A stretch of 64,000 nucleotides of DNA from Geosiphon pyriformis (lineage: Eukaryota; Glomeromycota; Glomeromycetes; Archaeosporales; Geosiphonaceae): positions 68,131-132,130 of the forward strand of contig JAAOMT010000289.1 of NCBI GenBank assembly GCA_016748015.1, written 5' to 3'. Within the stretch, counting starts at the first letter, position 1. Every line of letters begins with the position of its first letter. The translations under genes and the position numbers were made by a program. The notes beneath the pieces are model-generated. The model was not told the origin of the DNA. It saw only the letters and a program-made list of their open reading frames with translations, and made no database searches. Shown piece after piece: positions 9,548-19,466 of this stretch.

Positions 9548-10362
9548 CTAGGTTCGAGTAAATTCTAGAATTAAATGAACTTCACCATGGCTGCTTAACC
9601 CGAAAAGAGCAGGTAATTTGAACCAACGATCTACACGTCCTTTCTCAAACACTTCTTCTAGGTCAACTTTGGCGGAGCCAATCTATGATCAAAAATTCCA
9701 AAGCAAAAGTTAAAATTTTAAACTGTCATATAAATTTTCAATTTTCATAAGTGAAACAAAATTTCCAACATACTGTATCATCAGGTGTCGCAACATCTTC
9801 ATCGAGAACTCTGATATGAAGTGTTCTTTTGCGTTGATTATGAATATTGCTATAATTTCCAAAGGGGCCAAAAATTTTTATGAATAAATCAGACAAGAAA
9901 CTTAAACATGTGAAATTCGCAGGAATTACTTACAATTTTAGATTCTCATTCCAAACGGGATTGAGCGAATTATCTATGGTCTTGGTTCGATTTTTGTATT
10001 TCTCGTCGATCCAAAGTTCTACATATGGGTCACTTTTGCCTAGGTTCAAGAAAAAAGATATGGTGCATAAATCAAACTTTTGTTTTTTTTTTAAATTGTG
10101 TAAGATGAAGTGAATTACTTACTTAGGACATCTTTGTTTGATAAACTTCTTGCTTCAACTATAAATTGGAAAAGGAAAAGGAAAAGGAAAAGGAAAAGGA
10201 AAAGGAAAAAGGAAATCAAATATTATAGTTATCAGAAATCGAATTAAATTAGTCGAGATTATGATAATAATTTAAAATGATTAATTACTTACCAACATTA
10301 ACACTCAATTCTCCACCACTACCTTTTGATCCTCCTAAAAGAGTTGATACTTTGGAAAACAT
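9548..10362 (-). CDS. Small C2-domain protein
   Basis: Five exons on the minus strand: 10362-10293, 10158-10123, 10039-9934, 9849-9774 and 9682-9548. All introns are GT-AG and the phases agree, giving 140 residues and a TAG stop. Residues about 18-138 form one C2 domain: ELSVNVVEARSLSNKD, then SKSDPYVELW, TIDNSLNPVWNENLKF, LHIRVLDEDV and IGSAKVDLEEV. Candidate Ca2+-binding aspartates are D33, D39, D87, D89 and D95, so Ca2+-dependent lipid binding is plausible. There is no transmembrane segment or signal peptide. The N-terminal 17 residues are Gly/Ser-rich. Single-C2 proteins of this size are often peripheral membrane proteins; the specific role is unknown. The first intron holds a GGAAAA microsatellite. 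Confidence 0.93.
10168..10213. repeat. (GGAAAA)n microsatellite
   Basis: Seven to eight hexamer units lying in intron 1 of the C2-domain gene, next to the 3' splice site on the minus strand (there a CCTTTT pyrimidine tract). It supplies an unusually long polypyrimidine tract. Confidence 0.9.
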
Positions 10363-10859
10363 TGTTCAAAAAATCTAATTATTGTTTGTCAAGTATTAAT
10401 TTATTGTGTGTCAAGTATTGATTATATGTCAAAGTAGTAATTGTGCGTATATATATATATATGCGAAATGAATTTATTTTGCATTTTGCGAATATATGGC
10501 CATATATATCATAAATTTTTAAGTTCACCAAATGATATATTACAAGAAACATCATGTTAACGTCAAAATTACACATATTACATTATCAAAATATGTCATC
10601 AAAGATCCGAATTATATTTTAGTCCTATTAGAAATTTGATCTTTTCCCAAAGAATCTAATGACGTTTTTTTAGCTTCAGAGTTTGAATGAGAATGCTATA
10701 TATTTACTTTTGGTTATAAAAATGAAATGTGAAATTTATAAAATGATAAATATTTTTCAATTTAGCAGGAAAATATTAAATATAAATAATGATTTTAATA
10801 ATTAACTGTATTCAAAAATTATAAAAATTTATTATACAATATATTATATATTAATGTTA

Positions 10860-10930
10860 ATATCAAATATCAAATATCAATATCAATATCAATATCAATA
10901 TTAATATCAATATCGATTTCGATATTGATT
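10860..10930. repeat. (ATATCA)n simple repeat
   Basis: About ten units of ATATCA/ATATCAA with a few substitutions, ending in a short palindromic ATCGATTTCGAT region. Non-coding. Confidence 0.85.
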
Positions 10931-11398
10931 TTCCAAGAAAATTATTAAATGAATAAAATGTTATATTACATTAAATAAAAAAATTAATTTTTTTTAAAAA
11001 AAACTATAATTAAATATATTTAGTTCATTTTATTTATAAGATAAAATTATTGAATAAAAATCTAAAATATTTTTGAATTTATTTTAAAATTTTGTGTACC
11101 CAACATTTTATCAATTATTTTATAATATAATACAGTACAGAACATTAAAGTATATCAAATATATATTTTGTTAATTACAACAACAAAAAATGTTTTTTTT
11201 TTGAATTTTTAAATGTAATTATATATAATTAATAATTTTTATTAAATACTATTATGATTAATTAATTAATATTAACACTTTTTTTTAATTAGCTTTAAAT
11301 GTATAAATTTATTAATTATAAATTAATTTTTTATTGTTTATATAAAATATTATATTATTTAAAAATGAAAATTAAATATAATGCATTTAAATATTTAG

Positions 11399-11400
<2 letters not shown>

Positions 11401-11430
<30 letters not shown>

Positions 11431-11454
11431 TATTATTATTATTATTATTATTAT
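11401..11454. repeat. (AAT)n(ATT)n palindromic microsatellite
   Basis: Ten AAT units pass directly into eight ATT units, so the whole 54-bp block is a near-perfect palindrome able to form a cruciform or hairpin. It lies about 130 bp past the NRK1 stop codon. Confidence 0.92.
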
Positions 11455-11581
11455 TTATTGTATAATTACAATTTAAAAATATAGTTGCAAACTAGTATAA
11501 TATTAAAAGTAATTACTAATTTAATGAAATCATTTGGAAATTAAAGAGCATCCATTTTTGGGTAAAATCAAACCCACAAGT

Positions 11582-12169
11582 TTAATGATGCTTTTCCATA
11601 ATATTTTTTTCAATAGCGTCCAAGATAGTATTCACAGCCTTTTCAATATTCTGATCAATTGGAAAATCATCATCGTTTTCAAGTACCACCAAATCATCAA
11701 GAACAATGCCACGTTCCCGACGGCCAGAATATAAATGATCGTGAAATTTGAGATAATTTGGCCATACGATATTATCAAAATAGTTTGGTGGATCGACCCA
11801 ATAGCCTGGTACTCATCATCACCAAACAAACAAACAAACAAACAAACAGACAGACAAATAAACAAATAAACAAAAAAAATTATATGAGTATAAGGAAATA
11901 TAAGAATATTGGAATTCTTAAAAAAAGTTTATTATCCATTTACCTTCTAGAGTGACATAACCCTCACGAATCTCCCTACGTCGTTTCAAAGTATCATAAT
12001 TTGTTTGAACCAAAAATTTTATATCTAGCTCCTTCATAATTTGTTCATCCCAATATAACAAAAATCCATCAACAATCACAAAGACCCACTCGTCATTCAT
12101 GTCATTTACAAAATTTTTGGTCGATTGATTACGCGAAACGAATTCATCATCATCATTATCATCATCATT

Positions 12170-12221
<52 letters not shown>

Positions 12222-12877
12222 GTCCCATTATTAACAACCTCCACATGACTTTGTTTCGATAAACCTTCGGAAATTCGTTTTTCTAATTCATGAAGAATAG
12301 GGCGATGTAATGCCACAGGTTTAAAGATATTCTGATCTTCTTTTGGGAAAAATATATCGGGTATTGATCCGGTCTGATGAATAATACGTAAAGTTTTAGT
12401 AAACTGGGGAAAATCTATAGCGTCTGGGCAATCCCAGTTTGCTAGTTTTGTTGTGGGATCAATTGGAATTTCCATTTCTGGCTAGATGTAAATATAAAAT
12501 GAAGGGAAGAAATATGTTTTAATGTAAAAAGTATAAAAATATATTTAAAAATTAAAAACAATTAATATTATTACCTTAAAGAAATCATCTTGAAATAATA
12601 TTGAACAATTTGGTAATATTTTCTTCAAAAATCTCGCTATTGTCTAGCAAAGAGAAATTATTGTGGACATGTTAAACCTGGCCACATATTTTTAATCTTT
12701 ATTTTAGTATAATACTAACCGTCTTTCCAGAACAAGAAGCTCCACTGCCAAGTGAATCTTTAATATTAGTTATACTAGGTGTATATATATCTTTAACTTA
12801 CAATAAAGCCAAAGAGGAAAAATTAGTATTATTAAAAATTACCTAATTCCTATAGTGATAATTTTCTTTTTCGGCAT
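11582..12877 (-). CDS. NRK1: Nicotinamide riboside kinase
   Basis: Five exons on the minus strand: 12877-12843, 12744-12720, 12643-12575, 12481-11944 and 11805-11582. The GT-AG introns are in phase and give 296 residues. The kinase phosphorylates nicotinamide riboside with ATP to NMN, in the salvage route to NAD+. The P-loop is GISGASCSGKT (10-20). LPNCSILFQDDFFKPE (about 30-45) is the substrate-site motif with the catalytic Asp. VIVDGFLLYWDE is the hydrophobic strand before the base-binding region, LKRRREIREGY the lid, and NYFDNIVWPNYLKFHD the C-terminal NRK signature. It is longer than human NRK1 (199 aa) mainly because of a Lys/Asp-rich insert (about 85-165) with an acidic run at 132-156 encoded by a trinucleotide repeat. 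It is divergent from CCZ1. Confidence 0.95.
11823..11879. repeat. (CAAA)n simple repeat in NRK1 intron
   Basis: About 13 tetramers CAAA/CAGA/TAAA within the last intron of NRK1 (intron 11806-11943), near its 3' splice site. Confidence 0.9.
12144..12217. repeat. Coding (TCA)n/(GAT)n trinucleotide repeat
   Basis: Read on the minus strand it encodes 16 Asp, then Asn-Asp3-Asn-Asp3-Glu (NRK1 residues 132-156). It interrupts the loop before the VIVDGFLLY strand and leaves the frame intact. Confidence 0.93.
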
Positions 12878-13831
12878 CTTTTCGAGTGTATGTACCGATC
12901 TATATTGCTACAGTTGTGTTGATTTTTATACAGTTGATTACGCCATTAGTATTAATCACACAGAATCTTTCATTTGATGTCAACAGTGGGTTAATCATCG
13001 TAGGTCATGAAGTCAAAGACGAAAGATTATCAATAATAATCAATCTTTATCATTACGGATTCCAAAATAGGGTGGTGCTTATTTCCGGAAGAATATAGTA
13101 AATGTCACTAAAAGTTTTTAGGGTCAAAATTGCGAAATTAGTTCTTTATATAAAGTATTTTTTTTATTAATTTTAATTAAACTTATAAAAATAATTTTAT
13201 TTTGTCAAATTTTTAAATATTTCTAATCATATTAAATTAAATTATAAAATTATAAAAAAATATTAGTTACAAAAATTATTTACATTAGGTATAAAATTAA
13301 AAATTCATATTTTAATAATCGCATTCGCTAAAGGAAATGAAATTTCATTCACTTAAATTATAAAGCTAATAAAAACTACCCAAATTCTTTCAGAATATAA
13401 AAACGAGAAACTAAATTTGGATACTCAAAAAAAATCCCAAAGAATTTTACGGAATCTTTAGAACAACCATTACAGTTTCATCACCACCTAGAAAGAAAAT
13501 ATAAGAAAAGGAAATTCTTCCAATAGATTCCTTGCAAGCAAGTGGAAAAAAGCCATTAGAGAAAAAAACAAGTCCTGATTGAATTTATACTCTTAGATTG
13601 ATTACTCCCGATTAATCTCTATGGAGGATGTTTGACAGTTAAAAAATGATAGAAATAAAATGCCCCCAAGATTTTAAAATCTTTAAATTTCCAGACATCG
13701 CGTTTAACAATTTGATTCCTGCGATTTCCCAACTATCAAATGATTTAGAAATTTTCCACGATTTCAGATATAATTTCTTGAAGACCTTTCCCCTTGATTG
13801 ATAAAAGGTCGATTTAACCATATCCAAAGTC
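12878..13831. promoter_or_regulatory. Divergent promoter region NRK1/CCZ1
   Basis: 954 bp between the start codons of NRK1 (minus) and CCZ1 (plus). It must contain both 5' UTRs and promoters. Two short open frames occur but have no recognisable homology. It is AT-rich without a clear TATA consensus. Confidence 0.45.
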
Positions 13832-16354
13832 ATGGAACCTCTTAACCCAAATATTCCTGCTACCAACAACCAAATTCCTGTTCCCCCAAGCTCAGCGCCT
13901 CCAAGTTTATCTTACTTTTGTGTATACAATCCTTCTTTTGGGCCTACCGAAGAAACTCAAAAAGACCAACTACTTTATTATGTCGCAAATAAAAAAACTG
14001 TACCAATGGACGTGAAAATGCGACAAATAGGTTTAGCCCAAGGCTTGGTGAACTTCACTAGGTTTGTTGGTTAAAAGAAGACAAGACAGACAAGTAAGAT
14101 GGTCCATTTGGGATTCTTTGACTAGGAAGCATTAATTAACTTTTCTTACTCAAACCCTTGTTTCTATACTCGTTCTTGGTTGGTCTTAGAGTTTTTTCTC
14201 CGGAAAAGCCTTGTGAAAATGTGCATACACAGAAAAACAGATTAGCCTTTTATGAACCTGAGCCCGATTATTGGATACATGTGGTAAGGTTTCCTTGAAA
14301 TTTCCACTTTTTAGAAAAGTAATTATCATATCACTAATAAAAGAGCTTTAAAATTCTCCAGTCCATCGAATTGGGATATGCTAAAAAAACTATCAAAGAC
14401 AAAGACGGAAAACAAAAATCAGTGATTGAATTCTTGGATACAAATTTACATGAAGCGAGCGTGCGGCGAATGTTGAAAAAGGGATATGAGATGTATAGGG
14501 TATGAAATTTCAAATCTGGAACATTCATAAATTTTCAAGCTTTGAGATATAAATTCATGAAAATCTAATTTATTTAGCTATTCAATGGCCCTTTTGATTT
14601 GACTGTTCGAACCTCGGGTGTAAAAACTTTAAAAAACAAACTAGAAGAGTTTTTTGGAAATTGGGTGTTTGAGTGGAACTTTGAAAAAGCCGAATTAACC
14701 AAAACTATTGACGGTAATCTTTTGATCATTTTTTATATCCTGATCTATTTTATATTTTTATTATCTTAATAAAAGCCTTTCTTCATCTGTTTATTAGGTG
14801 TCATTTATTTGCCATTGTCAAACGCCGGAGAATCTGCGGTGGTTTCCTTTGTGACAAAAGTTCAGGCTGACTATAGTTTTATTTCACAAACCTTTGTCTT
14901 ATGGCAAGATAAACTATTATATGGGGGAGACGGAAACATAACAGATGCCGATATAAGAGAGATATGGCGACATTTAGTGTCTTTATCTGAAGTAAGAGAA
15001 AATAAAAATAAAGAGGAGGCAGCAGAAAAACTTCAAAAAAACAAGGAATCTGATAAGGTTCGTCTCACTTTATATTTGCAAATATTCCTAAGCTTTTCCT
15101 TATTTTGATAATAAAATTGATTTTTTAAATCTCCAGTATTTATTGCCTTCTCTGAAAGGTTTCTCACGGGCAGTTACCGGGACCAATTTTCTTTCATATT
15201 TTTCCAATACCTCATCAACGAGCCTTGATGCTCCCGTGGATACCTTGAAAGGCTCCGAAAATTCTACTTCCCCCATCTCGCCTCTTCCCGTAGCATCGAT
15301 TCCCTCAAATTTTCTAACAGGGCCTACAAAGAATTTGGATGGGTGTGATAAGAAGATAACCCCATTGATTATTTACTTAAAAAAACCGAGCAATCCAAAT
15401 TCTACCATTTTCAATAAGCAAAACGGACATGAGATTGACGAGGATGAAGAGGATGAGGAAGTAGAGGAGTATTATCTTGTTGTTTATAAGGTAAATCCAA
15501 GAAACCAATTTTTTAATTGGGGGAAATTGTTTCCGATATTTGTGCTTGAAGAGTTTGATGATTTTCATATTACCCATATATAGGAAAACTTTATAACTCT
15601 GGCCTTCCTTATATTGGTCAATTCACCCGAGTCGAGTTCCTGCATTACTGATATTGTATTTTATCGCTCTTTGCAAGAATATTTGTCATCACGAATAGAT
15701 CAAGTTACAAATTTGGTAAACGAAGATAATGAACGAATGAAAAAAATTGGGTATGTTTGGAAATCTGGCTTTATTATTCGCCGCCTTATATTGAAGTATA
15801 GAACATTGTTACCTAGGAAACCTGATGCTCATAAAGAATATCGCTACCTCTTCTACAATAAGTTGACAATGGCCATTAAGTCCTCTATCAATTCTACATC
15901 AACCAACTCTTTTTCATGGCCGTCAACACCTCCCAGAGTTTTAACAATATCAAATGAGATGGCCAATGTCCTATGTGAAGTATACGAAGATTTTGAAAGG
16001 TATGTGTTACTCATGTAGTCGTTTTTAAATCACGGTCTTTTCAATGATCTAGGCATGTGAAATATTGCATTGCCCTTCTTTAGATGTCCACAACTCACGG
16101 AAATATACACGAAAGCATCTTCCAACTTTTGGGTTATTGGTAAAAGATTTGAAGAACGATATTTATATGTGATTGTGTCCAAAAAAGAGGCTACTCTACT
16201 GGAAGTTGAAGGTTAGTAGTCTTTTTAACCATTATACTAAACTCGATCTTCACTTTAACTCTGCTTTAATTCACCGCGTCTTATTTGGGCTTACACCACA
16301 GAGGATGTAAGGCGACTGACTGCGCTGTACTTCTCCGGGTTGTTTATGGAGTAA
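13832..16354 (+). CDS. CCZ1: Vacuolar fusion protein CCZ1 (Rab7 GEF subunit)
   Basis: Nine exons: 13832-14061, 14190-14283, 14362-14499, 14578-14713, 14798-15057, 15137-15490, 15584-15999, 16084-16211 and 16302-16354. All introns are GT-AG with consistent phases, giving 602 residues. With Mon1 the family forms the guanine-nucleotide exchange factor for Ypt7/Rab7 on late endosomes, vacuoles and autophagosomes. The first longin domain is clear: YFCVYNPSFGPTEETQKDQ (about 28-46), then GLAQGLVNFTR, HTQKNRLAFYEPEPDYWIHV and ADYSFISQTFVLWQDKLLY. The C-terminal longin part includes KASSNFWVIGKRFEERYLYVI and ends RRLTALYFSGLFME. A Glu/Asp-rich linker (DEDEEDEEVEE) lies near residue 425. A possible 51-bp in-frame intron (15751-15801) would remove 17 residues. 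Confidence 0.95.
15751..15801 (+). other. Possible in-frame (retainable) intron in CCZ1 exon 7
   Basis: GTATGT...TATAG, 51 bp, divisible by three and without a stop. Retention adds 17 residues (YVWKSGF...). Splicing joins KKIG directly to TLLPRKP. Other CCZ1 introns start with similar sites. Sequence alone does not decide. Confidence 0.5.
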
Positions 16355-17150
16355 GATAAGTTCTCTCTAAATGACAATTAGCGATCTAGACCGTCAAGAA
16401 TTGAAAATTTCCATGGTTTAGTTACTGGAACAATGAGGCTGGACTTTGAAGATATTCATTTAATTCATAACAGGCAGACTAAATATCTTCCAGAGCCTCC
16501 GATTTTAGCAATTAACAATCAGCCCTGATAAAATTTACACAATTCAAGCAATTTCCTTTGGGATAATTGTTTTGCAATATTGTGGTTGATCCCTAATAAT
16601 TTCACCGATTAAACTTAATGGGATAGTCTGATAGCGCAATTTGTAAACCCGATATAAATGATCAGACACGTTAACGTGGTACTATTAGATTCTTGCAAAA
16701 TAGATTTTTAAAACATGTTTTACTTAAAAAAGGAAATTATCATTTGTCAAAATTTTAATATTTTTACTCGAACGCAATTTTTATTTATTAGAAATTGGTT
16801 GTGAACAAATGAAATGTGTATTCCTCAATAAAACTTCATATCAACCATACCATATAAGGGTTCACGAAGTTAAGCATTTGTTTGCTTAATCAAAATTTCT
16901 CTAAGCAGTAAGAATTTGTGGAATAATTCCTCTTAAAGTCATATGATCGCCCATGAATTAATAAAAAGATGTCAGGGAAATTAAACGCGTCAGAGTAAAA
17001 GCTTAATTATCCCTCGCATCTTGTTCTTTCTACCCTTCTGGTGTAGGATTCTATGATTTCTGATCCGAGATCTAGATGGTACAAATTCACTGCGAACGCG
17101 CCCTTCCCATTTACAATTAAAGAATGATCTATATCATTTATTTCTATGAC
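16355..17150. other. Convergent intergenic region CCZ1/UBE3D
   Basis: 796 bp between two stop codons facing each other; 3' UTRs and terminators are expected. No gene was recognised. A short stretch near 16829-16881 faintly recalls 5S rRNA (see findings). Confidence 0.5.
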
Positions 17151-19241
17151 CTAATCAATCCGATCCATAAATCCAACATAAAAATCGTTCATGATCCTTT
17201 TGCTTGGGGGCAAATAGTTTGTACTTAAACGCAACACGAGTAATATCTCGAGACATACTTCTTCGGGATATAGAAAACGCTCTACTGTCTTGTCTGCTTG
17301 CCACTGTGTAAGCAATCTATTAAATAAATGATAATTATTTAAGAACTATAATAATGAATAATTTTAGGGATGTGAAAGATTACCTTTGAGCCGATTCACT
17401 CCCATTTTCTGCACAATCGATATATAATAACTTGAGAACTGTGCGAAATGAAAATTTTAAGATTATGAAATGTATACAACCCGAAACAATTTGGAAACGA
17501 TATTGATTCGACTAAGTAATTATTCCAAAAATCTTTTGGACATTCATGGAATTCAAACAACCATGGGGTTGGAGCAACGATATTTGCTTCAAAGCGCTAT
17601 ATCAAGATGCCTAAAAAACCAAAAAGTTATCTTTCTGAAGGCAAAGTGACAAAAAATATCCTCTTCCGTCTGCTCGACTTTGAATAAAAGCCTGAAATTT
17701 TGTTTCAATTGTAAAACCTCTTACCTTCTTTTGATGTCATTTTAGTAGGAATTATTTGATTATAATTAGCAACATGATTGGAAAACTTCTCCCATGCAGA
17801 CAGTCCATCCAGAGCATTTGTCATTATCTTTGTTTCCCAAGAGAATAACCCAACCTATGATGTTTTAGAGACGTTTGATTAATTATGAAGGTTATTCAGG
17901 GTATTTGTGACCATGTATACTTACCAGGAGGTAGGGCTTCCTTGATCTTCGCTCCTCAATAATAAATCGATATGTAGCATGTGCTTTAGCAGCCTCCAAA
18001 AATTCCGTAGCTACAAAGGGGGCAAACCCATGTGTCTCTATTTTGGAACTGGTATTTAATTAGCGCAACAGAAGGATATGCGATAATATGCTACTAAAAA
18101 ATACTTACCGAAATCCGAGTATCCCAAGTTCCATAGCAGTCATATATTTACTAAACTTGACCACAAGTAGCACTGGTACCGTGTTTGAAAATATTTATTG
18201 ATAAACCAAGACTTTTATCCATAAAAGGGATTCTTATCCACGAACCTGGATCACAAGATGAAGTTGTTTCCTTTTCATTGCCTTCTAATGCATATAGTCC
18301 TTCACCTACGGGCCCAAGACATCTAGAGCAACTCAATGGTCGCCATTTCCTTGACAGTCCCTTTTCCCACTATAGAAATGTTTGCAATGGGTGAATACCG
18401 ATTTGAAAGGAATCAAGCCGGAATGCACCAACACCTATTTAATGATATTTAGACCGCAGTAATAGCACGCGCAAACCACTATATTGCGTATGATGATTTG
18501 GGTCACGGTCCCTTTATTTTAGGACAAGTAGTATCGACAGGGTATTAAATTCTCCAAATATCAGCCTTCTTACAAGTCCATATCAAATGATATTGCTCAA
18601 TTCGCTCTCAATCAGTTTCCCAACAAATATCAAGACTCACTCACGTCAATATCAGGGGATCCGTCTTCAAGAACCAACGAATCGTTCAAAACATCTTTAG
18701 GGTGAACAAATATATATGTATTTCCAACCATTCCAACATTTTCTTTCGTGATAAACTCCCCAAGTTGAACTTGCTGATAATCTTCTTGATGACACATCCA
18801 ACAATCAATAAGTTCTAGCCAATGTTCCGAGGGCAAATCCATCATTTTAAGAAATGCGTTCGGTTTCACCAGTGATGCCTTACAAAATGAACATAAAATG
18901 TTCCTAAGTGTGGAAATTTCTGTTGCAGAAAGTGGGGGGAGAATATCCCCACCAATTGTTTGTCTGGTTGGCTTTTTACGAACATAGCTTCGAAGCTTTA
19001 GTTTTACGTCCAAACCATCAGCAGAGGAGATTATAGAAGGCTGTTGCGTTGCTTCTACTGTGTGAAAAAGGTTAAGCGTATAGGAAACATTGGTGTTCGG
19101 TTGTGCCACTTGTTCTTCCAGCGAAAGACACAAAGGGTAAATTCCAAGTTTGAGGGATGATATTTCCTTGGGTAGCCCAAGGGTAAGGTTTATGGACTGT
19201 ATATTGATTAGAATCTCGGCAAAAACAGCTGGTTGCCCCAT
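17151..19241 (-). CDS. UBE3D: HECT-like E3 ubiquitin ligase UBE3D / Ipa1 homologue
   Basis: Seven exons on the minus strand: 19241-18645, 18369-18246, 18172-18109, 18048-17925, 17854-17725, 17438-17384 and 17316-17151. All are GT-AG, the phases are consistent, and the product is 419 residues (human 389). The family binds E2 enzymes; yeast Ipa1 and human UBE3D support the mRNA cleavage/polyadenylation nuclease (Ysh1/CPSF73). Signatures are CSFC (about 117-120), LPSEHWLELIDCWMCH with CxxCH (147-151), KWRPLSCSRCLG (about 208-219), HATYRFIIEERR, LLVGLFSWETKIM, and the C-terminal LYPEEVCLEILLVLRLS followed by LPPSKRIMNDFYVGF. Cysteine pairs probably bind zinc. The start MGQPAVFAEI is chosen because it matches the beginning of the family; upstream TTG codons are in frame. 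The first intron is long (275 bp). It is divergent from FARS2. Confidence 0.93.
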
Positions 19242-19466
19242 TTGAAGCAAAGAAAAAAGGTCAGCTCAAAATAAGCTATTAAATTCAACTATATGACTCA
19301 TAACTCAATTAGGCTAGGCTTAATTTTGGAAATTTTTGCTCTTATGACCTTTTGTGCTTTAGAAATTTTAATTATCAAAAGAATGATGCCTTTTGAAATT
19401 GAAAAATTTAGTAGTCTAGGAAGGTGCGTTTTCTTGAAAATTTATGCCCGACCTACGTTTCTTTCA
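19242..19466. promoter_or_regulatory. Compact divergent promoter UBE3D/FARS2
   Basis: Only 225 bp separate the two start codons as I place them, so the genes probably share a bidirectional promoter. An open frame upstream of the chosen FARS2 start could lengthen that protein at the expense of this region. Confidence 0.5.

Larger units (their letters stand above)
10363..11581. other. AT-rich intergenic region with simple repeats
   Basis: Separates the start of the C2-domain gene from the stop of NRK1. Both genes are on the minus strand, so it should hold the C2 promoter and the NRK1 terminator. It includes a (TATCAA)n array at about 10860-10930 and the (AAT)n(ATT)n palindrome at 11401-11454. 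No gene was recognised. Confidence 0.6.

Noticed and set aside
12886-13098. Short plus-strand open frame beginning with a hydrophobic stretch next to the NRK1 start
   Set aside because: It lies in the NRK1/CCZ1 divergent region, with no recognisable homology and no splice extension; chance in AT-rich DNA.
17640-17700. An exon candidate in UBE3D reading GFYSKSSRRKRIFFV
   Set aside because: It leads to a stop; skipping it joins SKE to VLKLLYIDC in phase and restores the family C-terminus.
18185-18394. Plus-strand open frame opposite UBE3D
   Set aside because: Antisense shadow of UBE3D exons 2-3, which have family motifs and valid splice sites.
19293-19466. Upstream extension of FARS2 to an earlier Met
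   Set aside because: Open, but the added residues are hydrophobic and unlike a mitochondrial presequence; ATG 19467 gives a basic leader and a family-like length. Not excluded.
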